A stretch of 64,000 bases of DNA from Haemophilus parainfluenzae (GTDB lineage Bacteria; Pseudomonadota; Gammaproteobacteria; Enterobacterales; Pasteurellaceae), in assembly GCF_014931275.1 (NCBI RefSeq), contig NZ_CP063110.1, positions 1,224,001 through 1,288,000 of the forward strand, written 5' to 3'. Below are positions 1 through 8,694 of the stretch, piece after piece (the stretch's first letter is position 1; each line of letters begins with the position of its first letter). Position numbers and translations under genes: made by a program. The notes under the pieces were generated by a model, which saw nothing but the letters and a program-made list of their open reading frames with translations, made no database searches and had not been told where the DNA came from.

Positions 1-3000
1 ACAGAACTTGGCGGTTTAGTTGGTTATAAGGTTCGTTTTAACGATCAAATCAGTGATGATACACAAATCAAATTGATGACTGACGGGATCCTGTTAGCAG
101 AAATTCAAAACGATCGTTTTCTCAATCAATATTCTTGTTTGATTATCGATGAAGCCCACGAACGAAGCCTGAACAATGATTTTATTCTTGGTTATCTAAA
201 ACAGCTTTTACCACGTCGTCGTGATTTGAAACTTATCATCACTTCCGCGACCATTGATGTGGAACGTTTTTCCAAACATTTCAACAATGCCCCGATTATC
301 GAAGTCTCAGGCAGAACCTATCCTGTTGAAGTGCGTTATCGTCCCGTAGTGGAAGAAGACGATCAAGATCAGCTACAAGGCATTCTTAATGCGGTGGATG
401 AACTGCAAGCGGAAGGTCGGGGCGATATTTTGATCTTTATGAACGGTGAGCGAGAAATTCGTGATACCGCCGAAGCTTTACAAAAACAAAATCTAAAACA
501 CACGGAAATTCTACCGCTCTTTGCACGCTTGTCTGCTCAAGAACAAAATAAAATTTTCCATCCGAGCGGATTAAATCGCATCGTGTTGGCAACCAACGTC
601 GCAGAAACCTCATTGACCGTGCCGAGCATTAAATATGTGATTGACCCAGGTACTGCGCGAATTTCCCGTTATAGCTATCGCACCAAAGTACAACGTTTAC
701 CGATTGAACCCATTTCACAGGCTTCTGCGAATCAGCGTAAAGGTCGTTGTGGTCGTGTAAGTGAAGGGATTTGTATTCGTTTATATTCGGAAGAGGATTT
801 TAATTCTCGTCCAGAGTTTACCGATCCTGAAATTCTACGCACCAATTTAGCCTCCGTTATTTTGCAAATGACGGCATTGGGTTTGGATGATATTGAAGCG
901 TTCCCATTTGTTGATGCGCCAGATAAACGCCATATTCAAGATGGTATAAAACTATTGGAAGAATTAGGTGCGTTTGAAATGGTTCGCACCAAATCAGGTG
1001 AGAAACGTCAATTAACGGCAGTAGGCCGTCAATTATCTCAACTCCCTGTGGATCCACGTTTAGCGAAAATGTTGTTGAGTGCTGTCTCACAAGGTGCGTT
1101 GCATGAAGTGATGATTATTGTCGCCGTGTTATCCATTCAAGATCCTCGCGAGCGCCCACAAGAAAAACAACAAGCTTCCGATGAAAAACATCGTCGTTTT
1201 GCTGATAAAAAATCAGATTTCTTGGCGTTCTTAAATCTTTGGCGTTATCTACAAGAACAACAAAAAGAATTGAGTAAAAACCAATTTCGTCGTCAATGCC
1301 AAAAGGATTTCTTAAATTATTTACGTATTCGTGAATGGCAAGATATTTATCATCAAATTCGTTTAACTGTACGTGAAATGGGCTTGCCGATTAATTCTGA
1401 AAAAGCAGAATATCCGCAAATTCATACCGCACTTTTAAGCGGCTTGCTTTCTCATATCGGCTTAAAAGAAGCGGAAAAACAACAATATCTTGGCGCACGT
1501 AATGCCCATTTTGCGATTTTCCCAAATTCTGTACTTTTCAAAAAACAACCGAAATGGGTGATGGCGGCAGAGTTAGTGGAAACCTCCAAACTTTGGGGGC
1601 GTATGGTGGCAGAAATCGAGCCAGAATGGATTGAGCCACTTGCAGAGCATTTAATTAAAAAATCCTATTCCGAACCGCGTTGGTCGAAATCTCGTGGCGC
1701 CGTGATTGCAGATGAAAAAGTCACGCTTTACGGTGTGCCGATTGTGGCTGCACGACCAGTGAATTACGGTGCTATTGATCCGACGGTAAGCCGTGAGATC
1801 TTCATTCAATCTGCCTTAGTGGAAGGGGATTGGAATACCAAACATAAATTCTTTAAAGAAAACCAACGACTCGTTCGAGAAGTGGAAGAGTTGGAACACA
1901 AAAGTCGCCGACGCGATATTTTGGTGGATGATCGCACGCTTTTTGAATTTTACGATCAGCGTATTGGCACGGAAGTAGTTTCCCAAAAACATTTTGATAC
2001 CTGGTGGAAAAAGGCGCAGCAAAAAGATCCAGAATTGCTTAATTTTGAACGTTCATTCTTGATTAATGATGATGCGGAACAAGTGAGCAAGCTGGATTTT
2101 CCGAATTTCTGGCATCAAGGTAATTTGAAACTCAAACTGACGTATCAATTTGAACCAGGTACCGATGCGGATGGGGTGACCGTGCATATTCCGTTGCCAT
2201 TGCTCAACCAAGTGGAAATGACCGGCTTTGATTGGCAAATTCCAGGTTTACGTGAAGAGCTGGTGATTGCGTTGATTAAATCTCTGCCGAAATCTTATCG
2301 CCGTAACTTCGTGCCTGCACCTAATTATGCTCAAGCTTTTTTAAGTCGAGCCGTGCCGTTGGAAAAACCGTTATTAGATACGCTGATTTATGAATTGCGT
2401 CGTATGACGGGCGTTACCGTAGAAGCGGAACATTGGAATTGGGAACAAATCCCAAGCCATTTGAAAATAACGTTCCGCGTGGTGGATGAAAACGGCAAGA
2501 AAATCGCGGAATCCATGAATTTAGATGAACTAAAATTCAACTTAAAAGATCGTGTGCAGGAAAGTATTTCTGCTGTGGCGGATGATGGCATTGAGCAAAG
2601 CGGGCTGCATATTTGGAGCTTTGCAGATTTACCACAATGCTACGAACAAAAACAACGAGGTTTCAGCGTCAAAGCGTTCCCGGCTATTGTAGATGAAAAA
2701 GATGCGGTTGGTATCAAACTGTTTGAAACAGAGTTTGAGCAAGCGGTGGCGATGCAACAAGGTTTACGCCGTTTATTGTTGCTCAATGTGCCGTCACCGA
2801 TTAAATATCTGCATGAAAAATTACCGAATAAAGCTAAATTGGGTCTGTATTTTACTCCGTTCGGTCGTGTGTTGGATTTGATTGATGACTGTATCGCTTG
2901 TGCCGTGGATAAACTGATTGCCGATTTTGGCGGGTTTGTATGGGATGAAGCAGGCTTTGAAAAATTACGTGATTTCGTGCGAGAAAACCTTAACGAAGTG

Positions 3001-3453
3001 ACCGTGGATATTGCGCAGAAAGTGGAGCAAATTCTGTCTCTTAACCATGCCTTAAACCAACGTTTAAAAGGCAAAATGGATTTCACCATGGCCTTTGCCT
3101 TTTCTGATATTAAGGCGCAATTAGCGGGGCTGATTTATCCAGGTTTTGTGCAAAAGAGTGGTTATGATCGCTTACCTGATTTACAGCGCTATCTACAAGC
3201 CGTTGATAAACGTATCGATAAACTAGCTCAAGATGTAAATCGCGATCGTGCGGCGATGCTACGCGTAGAGCAAGTACAACAGGCTTACCAACAATTGCTC
3301 GCTAAACTGCCGAAATCTAAACCAATTTCTGATGAAATTGCGGAAATTCGCTATATGATCGAAGAATTGCGTGTGAGTTTATTTGCACAGCAATTAGGCA
3401 CGAAGTATCAGGTGTCGGATAAGCGGGTTTTGAATTTGATTTCAGCGTTATAG
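1..3453 (+). CDS. hrpA: ATP-dependent RNA helicase HrpA (5' end outside window)
   Basis: Large DEAH-box RNA helicase. In E. coli HrpA acts in mRNA processing and rescue of collided ribosomes. The open frame runs from base 1, so the start and the Walker A motif lie outside the window. Visible in order: the DEAH box (IIDEAHERS, from about base 139), motif III (TSAT, about base 241), motif VI (QRKGRCGR, about base 736), then helicase-associated domains and a very long C-terminal region typical of HrpA. About 1150 residues are present, compared with about 1300 in E. coli. It ends with TAG at 3451-3453, and the ribosome binding site of the next gene overlaps that stop. Identity is secure from motif order and the long C-terminal part. 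Confidence 0.95.
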   Translation, partial: TELGGLVGYKVRFNDQISDDTQIKLMTDGILLAEIQNDRFLNQYSCLIIDEAHERSLNNDFILGYLKQLLPRRRDLKLIITSATIDVERFSKHFNNAPIIEVSGRTYPVEVRYRPVVEEDDQDQLQGILNAVDELQAEGRGDILIFMNGEREIRDTAEALQKQNLKHTEILPLFARLSAQEQNKIFHPSGLNRIVLATNVAETSLTVPSIKYVIDPGTARISRYSYRTKVQRLPIEPISQASANQRKGRCGRVSEGICIRLYSEEDFNSRPEFTDPEILRTNLASVILQMTALGLDDIEAFPFVDAPDKRHIQDGIKLLEELGAFEMVRTKSGEKRQLTAVGRQLSQLPVDPRLAKMLLSAVSQGALHEVMIIVAVLSIQDPRERPQEKQQASDEKHRRFADKKSDFLAFLNLWRYLQEQQKELSKNQFRRQCQKDFLNYLRIREWQDIYHQIRLTVREMGLPINSEKAEYPQIHTALLSGLLSHIGLKEAEKQQYLGARNAHFAIFPNSVLFKKQPKWVMAAELVETSKLWGRMVAEIEPEWIEPLAEHLIKKSYSEPRWSKSRGAVIADEKVTLYGVPIVAARPVNYGAIDPTVSREIFIQSALVEGDWNTKHKFFKENQRLVREVEELEHKSRRRDILVDDRTLFEFYDQRIGTEVVSQKHFDTWWKKAQQKDPELLNFERSFLINDDAEQVSKLDFPNFWHQGNLKLKLTYQFEPGTDADGVTVHIPLPLLNQVEMTGFDWQIPGLREELVIALIKSLPKSYRRNFVPAPNYAQAFLSRAVPLEKPLLDTLIYELRRMTGVTVEAEHWNWEQIPSHLKITFRVVDENGKKIAESMNLDELKFNLKDRVQESISAVADDGIEQSGLHIWSFADLPQCYEQKQRGFSVKAFPAIVDEKDAVGIKLFETEFEQAVAMQQGLRRLLLLNVPSPIKYLHEKLPNKAKLGLYFTPFGRVLDLIDDCIACAVDKLIADFGGFVWDEAGFEKLRDFVRENLNEVTVDIAQKVEQILSLNHALNQRLKGKMDFTMAFAFSDIKAQLAGLIYPGFVQKSGYDRLPDLQRYLQAVDKRIDKLAQDVNRDRAAMLRVEQVQQAYQQLLAKLPKSKPISDEIAEIRYMIEELRVSLFAQQLGTKYQVSDKRVLNLISAL

Positions 3454-3461
3454 GAAAATGT

Positions 3462-4286
3462 ATGAATACTAAAATACCGCAATCTATAATTGGTTTGTTA
3501 TCTGAAGAGTTACCTAAATTTGAAACTCATGCAAGCATTGATAGTTTATTTCTGTACGCTGATGCTCCTTCTCCGATACCTGATGGAAGTAAGCCAGTAA
3601 AAATTAAGGAATGGTTATTTAGCGTCAATAAAAAATCTGAATATCCTTTGAATGTGCTAGGTATTATTATTGAAAAATATATGGATTCATTAGATGAACC
3701 TAGTGTATATGCATCGGACTATGAAAAAGAAGAGTATTTTAATAGAACTAAATTTAGAGAAACATTAATATCAATTCTTGAACGAAACGGTTTGAAATAT
3801 TTTTCAGGTAAAGTTGTTCAGATGTCATTATCTAAAGTTAGTACAAATTTGTATGACTTAATTAAAGATAAAAATGAAGATGCTATTAATCTTGAGTTTA
3901 CTAGGGCAATTGAGGGGTTAGAAAATAAGCCTTTAGAATCAATATCTGCAGCTTGTAATATTCTTGAATCTATTTGCAAGGTTTATATCGAAGAAGAGAA
4001 ATTAGAGTTACCAACAAAACAAGATTTAAGAAATCTTTGGAAGGTAGTTAGCAAAGATCTCCAATTTGATGTAAACAGGTTACAGGATGATGATTTGAAG
4101 AAAATAATATCAGGCTTATTTTCTATTGTTGATGGAGTTTCCTCTTTGAGAACTCATGGAAGTTCTGCTCACGGACAAGGAAAACGACTTTACATTCCAG
4201 AATCTAGACATGCTAGATTAGTAGTAAATTCTGCACATACTTTAGCTGCTTTTGTATTGGAAACATGGAATAAAAGAACGTTGTAA
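3462..4286 (+). CDS. Abi_C-domain protein (abortive-infection type), putative phage defence
   Basis: A 274-residue protein whose C-terminal half looks like the Abi_C family. There is a helix with SAACNILESICK (about residues 162-173), then SLRTHGSSAHG (228-238), which gives an R-x6-H pattern (R230, H237), then RHARLVVNSAHTLAAFVLE (249-267). Some Abi proteins belong to the HEPN group, in which an R-x4-6-H pair is the RNase site; applying that here is inference. The N-terminal half is not recognised. The gene starts 8 bases after hrpA; its AGGA (3452-3455) overlaps the hrpA stop, six bases from the ATG. It is much more AT-rich than hrpA (13 G/C of 60 in row 3841 against 26 of 60 in row 2221) and has no uptake core. 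Both suggest recent acquisition. Target and mechanism are unknown. Confidence 0.72.
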   Translation: MNTKIPQSIIGLLSEELPKFETHASIDSLFLYADAPSPIPDGSKPVKIKEWLFSVNKKSEYPLNVLGIIIEKYMDSLDEPSVYASDYEKEEYFNRTKFRETLISILERNGLKYFSGKVVQMSLSKVSTNLYDLIKDKNEDAINLEFTRAIEGLENKPLESISAACNILESICKVYIEEEKLELPTKQDLRNLWKVVSKDLQFDVNRLQDDDLKKIISGLFSIVDGVSSLRTHGSSAHGQGKRLYIPESRHARLVVNSAHTLAAFVLETWNKRTL

Positions 4287-4307
4287 ATATTAGCTAATCT
4301 AAGTTTT

Positions 4308-4337
4308 GATAGTGCACTCTTCGGTGAGTGTGCTATC
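4308..4337 (+). terminator. Hairpin after the Abi_C gene
   Basis: Two 12-base arms (4308-4319 and 4326-4337) pair at 10 of 12 positions around a 6-base loop. There is no T run after it, so it is a weak intrinsic terminator or an mRNA-end stabiliser. Confidence 0.45.
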
Positions 4338-4389
4338 TATCCCTAAAACATTTCCAAAACCAACCGCACTTTCTCCCCAAAATTCTTTT

Positions 4390-4405
4390 TGTGATCTATC
4401 TCAAA
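4390..4405 (+). promoter_or_regulatory. CRP-type site upstream of dcuC
   Basis: TGTGATCTATCTCAAA matches the CRP pattern TGTGA-N6-TCACA at 8 of 10 defined bases. Its centre is about 60 bases before the start point predicted from the promoter at 4423-4451, which is the usual class I activator distance. FNR is a possible alternative, but the sequence fits CRP better. Confidence 0.55.
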
Positions 4406-4422
4406 TTTTCGTATTGAACTGA

Positions 4423-4451
4423 TTTACAACTGTCAATTCAATCGCTATCTT
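4423..4451 (+). promoter_or_regulatory. Probable dcuC promoter
   Basis: TTTACA (4423-4428), a 17-base spacer and TATCTT (4446-4451), followed by an AGAGG ribosome site and the dcuC ATG at 4485. Confidence 0.5.
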
Positions 4452-4484
4452 GCTGATATTATTATTTTAATAAAGAGGTAAATT

Positions 4485-5843
4485 ATGGATCTGATTATAG
4501 GTTTGATTGCCATTGTCTTGGTGGCATATTATATCGTGAAAGGCTATTCAGCGACTGGCGTGTTGATGTTCGGTGGCTTGGTCTTGTTATTCATTTCAGT
4601 GCTGATGGGACATTCTATTTTACCGGAAGGCGTGAAAAGTACCGGTTCCACCTATTTTGATATTTTAGAATATGTGAAATATCTACTCGGCAATCGTGGC
4701 GGTGGCTTAGGCTTGATGATTATGGTGTTATGTGGTTTCTCTGTGTACATGACTCATCTTGGTGCGAACGATGTAGTGGTGAAATTGGTCTCAAAACCAC
4801 TGAAAAATATCCGTTCACCTTATATTTTAATGGTGTTTGCTTACTTCCTCGCATGTTTAATGTCTTTTGCGGTGTCATCTGCAACAGGTTTAGGCGTGTT
4901 ATTAATGGCGACATTATTCCCTGTGATGGTAAACGTGGGGATTTCACGTGGGGCAGCGGCTGCAATTTGCGCATCGCCAATTTCCATTATCCTTTCCCCA
5001 ACATCAGGCGACGTGGTGCTTTCGGCTGAAATTTCAAAAATTCCTTTAGGTGAGTTTGCCTTTGGTACCGCATTGCCGGTTTCGATTTTTGCGATTTTAG
5101 GGATTGCTGTAGCACACTTCTTCTGGCAGCGTTATTTAGATAAAAAAGAAGGTGTGCAAGTAGAACGCATTAATGCAGATGAAATTAAAACCACAGCACC
5201 AAACTACTACGCGATTTTGCCATTATTACCCATTATTGGCGTATTGATTTTTGATGGTAAATGGGGCTTACCAAATTTACACATCGTTACCGTGATGGTG
5301 CTTTGCTTTATCATTACTGCTGCGGTAGATTTCTTACGTAGCTTTAACGCAAAACAAACCTTCGATAATCTCATTGTGGCATATCGCGGTATGGCAGATG
5401 CCTTTGCGGGTGTGGTGATGCTTTTAGTGGCGGCAGGTGTATTTGCACAAAGTTTAAGTACAATCGGCTTTATCACTAATTTAATCGCCTCTGCACAATC
5501 ATTCGGTGGTTCAGCCTTCTTTATGATGTTAGTGCTTGCGGTGATTACCATTTTAGCAACCATGGCGACAGGTTCAGGTAATGCAGCGTTTTATGCTTTT
5601 GCAGAATTAATTCCAAAATTAGCCACCCAAATGGGCGTTAACCCAGCGTTCTTAACGATTCCAATGTTACAAGCCTCTAACTTAGGTCGTGGTTTATCAC
5701 CGGTTTCTGGCGTGGTTGTAGCGGTATCCGGTATGGGCAAAATCTCACCATTTGAAATCGTAAAACGTATGTCTGTCCCAATGTTGGTCGGTTTTATTTG
5801 TGTGATTATCGGCACAGAAATCTTTGTTTCCGTTGCCGCCTAA
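4485..5843 (+). CDS. dcuC: Anaerobic C4-dicarboxylate transporter DcuC
   Basis: Inner-membrane carrier of the DcuC family, which moves fumarate, malate and succinate, mainly as succinate efflux or exchange under fermentative conditions. The 452 residues are close to the 461 of E. coli DcuC. The N-terminus (YYIVKGYSATGVLMFGG) closely resembles E. coli DcuC, and hydrophobic segments cover nearly the whole length. The gene stands alone, with a CRP-type site and a promoter in the 198 bases before it and a strong terminator shared with folK after it. Pasteurellaceae lack a full oxidative TCA cycle, so succinate export is a plausible role here. Confidence 0.88.
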   Translation: MDLIIGLIAIVLVAYYIVKGYSATGVLMFGGLVLLFISVLMGHSILPEGVKSTGSTYFDILEYVKYLLGNRGGGLGLMIMVLCGFSVYMTHLGANDVVVKLVSKPLKNIRSPYILMVFAYFLACLMSFAVSSATGLGVLLMATLFPVMVNVGISRGAAAAICASPISIILSPTSGDVVLSAEISKIPLGEFAFGTALPVSIFAILGIAVAHFFWQRYLDKKEGVQVERINADEIKTTAPNYYAILPLLPIIGVLIFDGKWGLPNLHIVTVMVLCFIITAAVDFLRSFNAKQTFDNLIVAYRGMADAFAGVVMLLVAAGVFAQSLSTIGFITNLIASAQSFGGSAFFMMLVLAVITILATMATGSGNAAFYAFAELIPKLATQMGVNPAFLTIPMLQASNLGRGLSPVSGVVVAVSGMGKISPFEIVKRMSVPMLVGFICVIIGTEIFVSVAA

Positions 5844-5860
5844 TTTGATAGGTAAAAAAG

Positions 5861-5893
5861 AAGGGCTGATAGTAAATATCAGCCCTTTTGTTT
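5861..5893. terminator. Bidirectional terminator between dcuC and folK
   Basis: Perfect 11-base stem (5861-5871 with 5877-5887), 5-base loop, T-rich on the plus side and A-rich before it for the minus side. It serves the converging dcuC and folK transcripts. Confidence 0.85.
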
Positions 5894-5897
5894 TGAT

Positions 5898-6401
5898 TTA
5901 AGTGCGGTCAATTTTCTCACTGTTTTTGATTTTATGCATTTGATGATTTTCAAAGGCTTTCACTAAATCTGCGACTTTTTCGCCTTCCGGTAAAACCAAA
6001 TCTTGTGCGATATCATTAAGCGGCACAATCACGAATTCGCGGTTTTTCATATCGTAATGAGGCACGGTTAAGCGTTCATTTTGAATGATTTGATCTCCAT
6101 AAAGCAGAATATCCAAATCTAATGTACGCTCCCCCCAACGACGTAAACGTACGCGACCTTGTTCATTTTCGATGCGTTGCAATTCATCGAGTAAGGCTAA
6201 AGGTGGGCGAGTGGTTTCAATCATCGCCACCGCGTTTACATAATCAGGTTGATCTTGCGGGCCTAATGGTTTGCTTTGATAAAATCCGCTCACCGATTTT
6301 AATTCGGTATTAGGTAGCGCAGAGATTGCCTCTAATGCCGAATTTAATTGTTCTGTCGGCGTATTTAAATTGCTGCCAAGGGCGATATACACTTGAACCA
6401 T
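5898..6401 (-). CDS. folK: HPPK, 6-hydroxymethyl-7,8-dihydropterin pyrophosphokinase
   Basis: Transfers pyrophosphate from ATP to 6-hydroxymethyl-7,8-dihydropterin in folate synthesis. The 167 residues fit the family. The start IALGSNLNTPTEQL is the HPPK N-terminal signature, and RWGERTLDLDILLYG holds the Mg/ATP-binding acidic pair (DLD). It is the last gene of a dksA-pcnB-folK run. Its ATG overlaps the pcnB stop by one base (TAATG), so translation is probably coupled. The dksA/pcnB/folK neighbourhood is also found in E. coli. Confidence 0.95.
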   Translation of the reverse strand: MVQVYIALGSNLNTPTEQLNSALEAISALPNTELKSVSGFYQSKPLGPQDQPDYVNAVAMIETTRPPLALLDELQRIENEQGRVRLRRWGERTLDLDILLYGDQIIQNERLTVPHYDMKNREFVIVPLNDIAQDLVLPEGEKVADLVKAFENHQMHKIKNSEKIDRT

Positions 6402-7897
6402 TAGTTAGCCGCCTTAGGTTTACGTCTGCGGTAATATTTTTTCTTCGGTGCAGGATGCAATTTTTGTTGCTCTTGAACCAATTGGCGACGTTGTTCTTGA
6501 TTGCTAAGTTGGTACTCATGCCACCATTTAGCCAATTCAACTGTTTCACCACCTTCCACTTCAGCACGCATTGCCAATAAATCAAAGGCCGCACGGAATT
6601 TTTGATGTTCCATCGTTCGTGCAGGGTGAGAACCGGTGCGTTTAAGCAATTGTAATTGCAACATCCAAATATCACGAATAACGGATGTATGACGACGAGG
6701 TGCGGCTAATGATCGGCATAATTGGTCAAGCACTTCATTTCCAGCAAGGGCATAAGCATCATGATTGTTTAAACCACCTTCATTTTTCAGTACATCTACT
6801 TTTTCGCGTAATGGATACCAGAAGAATGCCGCAAATAAAAAGGCTGGATTGATACGCAATTTATCGGCAATGCGTTCATCAGTTGAATTTAACGAAGTTA
6901 AAATCATGCGTTCCGCAAGGCTGTCTTCTTTTTCGGTGAAATAAGGCGTTAAGCTTGGGAAAAGCTGTTCAAATAAGCCATATTGACGAAGTAATTTATA
7001 GGTTTTTACACCATTGCCAGACTGCAATAATTTTAAGCTTTCATCGAATAAACGCGCCGGTGGAATATTTTTCAGCAATGGTGCAAGCTCACGAATTGGC
7101 TGTTCACTTGGTTTTTCCAAGAACATATCCAATTTCGCCATAAAGCGCACAGAGCGTAGCATACGCACAGGATCTTCTTGATAACGGGTAACGGGATCGC
7201 CAATCAGACGTAATTTTCCGTTTTTCAGGTCATCAATTCCGTTGAAATAATCACGCAACGTATTATCTTGCGGATCGTAGTAAAGGGCGTTTACGGTGAA
7301 GTCACGGCGCTCCGCATCTTGTTCAATGGTGCCATATACGTTATCACGTAATAACATTCCTTCATCACTTTGTTTCGCTTGATTTTCGCTGCGCGCATCC
7401 GAATGGCTAGCACGGAATGTGGCCACTTCGATCACATCGCGTCCAAACATAATATGCGCAAGACGGAAACGACGACCAACTAAACGGCATTGACGTTGGA
7501 ATACTGCTTGAATTTGGTCGGGACGTGCATTGGTTGCCACATCAAAATCTTTTGGGTGTTTACCTAACAATAAATCACGCAAACAACCACCAACGATGTA
7601 AGCGTCATAACCTTGACGTTGCAATTTTTCCACCACGGTAATGGCATTACGGCTAAACATACGTGGGTTAATACCAAAATGAGAGGCTTTAACGATATGT
7701 TTGTCGTGACGATGCGCTTGTGTGTTGGTTTTTTTATGGTGAGAAGAGGACGGGGCGATCTTGGGTAGTGAACGCTCTGTTTTTGAAACGTTTGATTTTT
7801 TGCTTTTGGGCTCCGTTTTGGGAACGAGCGAATTTATATTGGTTTCGGTTTCTTTTTTAGTTTTTTTACCAAATAAATTTTTTATATAAGTAAGAAT
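6401..7897 (-). CDS. pcnB: Poly(A) polymerase I, probable AUU start
   Basis: Adds 3' poly(A) tails that promote mRNA and antisense RNA decay. The nucleotidyltransferase core is clear: VGGCLRDLLLG, KDFDVATNA with the catalytic acidic pair, then CRLVGRRFRLAH, and a basic C-terminal tail (PKKKYYRRRKPK). The first in-frame ATG (7660) comes right before the core and would remove the usual N-terminal region. The frame stays open for 79 codons above it with no ATG. At 7897-7895 an ATT lies 6 bases after GGAG (7907-7904), and the next codons (LTYIKNLFGKK) align with the start of E. coli PcnB (MFTRVANFCRKV). E. coli pcnB is known to begin at AUU. With this start the protein has 498 residues, against 465 in E. 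coli. Confidence 0.88.
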   Translation of the reverse strand: MLTYIKNLFGKKTKKETETNINSLVPKTEPKSKKSNVSKTERSLPKIAPSSSHHKKTNTQAHRHDKHIVKASHFGINPRMFSRNAITVVEKLQRQGYDAYIVGGCLRDLLLGKHPKDFDVATNARPDQIQAVFQRQCRLVGRRFRLAHIMFGRDVIEVATFRASHSDARSENQAKQSDEGMLLRDNVYGTIEQDAERRDFTVNALYYDPQDNTLRDYFNGIDDLKNGKLRLIGDPVTRYQEDPVRMLRSVRFMAKLDMFLEKPSEQPIRELAPLLKNIPPARLFDESLKLLQSGNGVKTYKLLRQYGLFEQLFPSLTPYFTEKEDSLAERMILTSLNSTDERIADKLRINPAFLFAAFFWYPLREKVDVLKNEGGLNNHDAYALAGNEVLDQLCRSLAAPRRHTSVIRDIWMLQLQLLKRTGSHPARTMEHQKFRAAFDLLAMRAEVEGGETVELAKWWHEYQLSNQEQRRQLVQEQQKLHPAPKKKYYRRRKPKAAN

Positions 7898-7943
7898 AAT
7901 TTACTCCATTCTCGATGTTCAATGCGCATTTGATAAAAACACG

Positions 7944-7973
7944 AAAAGTGCGGTTGTTTTTGACCGCACTTTT
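7944..7973 (-). terminator. Paired-uptake-core terminator after dksA
   Basis: Two inverted uptake cores (7946-7954 and 7963-7971) form an 11-base stem with an 8-base loop between dksA and pcnB. It should reduce read-through into pcnB. Confidence 0.75.
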
Positions 7974-7994
7974 TTGTTGGATGACTTAAATAAA

Positions 7995-8432
7995 TTAACC
8001 TGCGACTTGTTTTTCACGAATTTCAGCAAGGGTTTTGCAATCGATACAAAGATCAGCAGTAGGACGTGCTTCTAAGCGACGAATGCCAATTTCTTCCCCA
8101 CAAGAATCGCAATAACCGAAATCATCGGTGTCCAATTTTTTCAATGTATATTCAATCTTTTTCATTAATTTACGCTCGCGATCGCGGTTGCGTAATTCAA
8201 GACTGAATTCTTCTTCTTGGGTCGCACGGTCTGCTGGATCTGGGAAGTTTGAAGCTTCATCTTGCATATGAGCAACAGTTCTTGATGCTTCTTCCACAAT
8301 TTGCTCATGCCATGCAGTTAAAATTTTTCTGAAATGAAGAATTTGATCTTCATTCATGTATTCTTCACCTTTCTTTGGTTGATAAGGTGTAACACCGGCT
8401 AAATCCAGCAAACTTAGAGATGCCTTAGACAT
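7995..8432 (-). CDS. dksA: RNA polymerase-binding factor DksA
   Basis: Binds the RNA polymerase secondary channel and, with ppGpp, adjusts rRNA and amino-acid promoters. The 145 residues compare with 151 in E. coli. The coiled-coil tip carries [11 protein letters not shown], the DxxDxA motif. The C-terminal zinc finger is CDSC...CIDC, followed by the usual [10 protein letters not shown] tail. It heads dksA-pcnB-folK and shares a 262-base divergent region with comEC. E. coli has gluQ between dksA and pcnB; here it is absent. Confidence 0.97.
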   Translation of the reverse strand: MSKASLSLLDLAGVTPYQPKKGEEYMNEDQILHFRKILTAWHEQIVEEASRTVAHMQDEASNFPDPADRATQEEEFSLELRNRDRERKLMKKIEYTLKKLDTDDFGYCDSCGEEIGIRRLEARPTADLCIDCKTLAEIREKQVAG

Positions 8433-8600
8433 TGATAACTCCTAATGTAGTAAAGATTTTAACGACTTCCTGTCTTGTTGTTTTGATTGATTCTTATCGG
8501 CTAAAAAATAGCTGACATAAGAACCCTGTTTTTTAAGGGCGATATAAATAGCAGAACTTCACCTATTTAGCAAATAAATTTAGCTTGGAAATTTAAATTT

Positions 8601-8616
8601 TGCGATCGAGATCGCA
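8601..8616 (+). promoter_or_regulatory. CRP-S (Sxy-dependent competence) site for comEC
   Basis: TGCGATCGAGATCGCA is a perfect palindrome matching the competence CRP-S type (TGCGA-N6-TCGCA), flanked by T and A runs. A candidate -10 (TATTTA, 8639-8644) puts the centre near -42. In H. influenzae such sites need both CRP and Sxy and control the competence regulon, which includes rec2. Confidence 0.85.
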
Positions 8617-8694
8617 AAAAATGGCGTAATTATTTGTTTATTTATGAGGTTAAGGCTAGGTTGCCTTATTTTCTCGCTATAAATCACACTCCAA

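Noticed and set aside
2640..3089. Long minus-strand reading frame inside hrpA
   Set aside because: Shadow of the helicase gene; composition and lack of a ribosome site do not support a protein.
4308..4337. Inverted repeat as an insertion-sequence end next to the Abi_C gene
   Set aside because: No matching copy on the other side of the gene and no target duplication; a terminator hairpin explains it.
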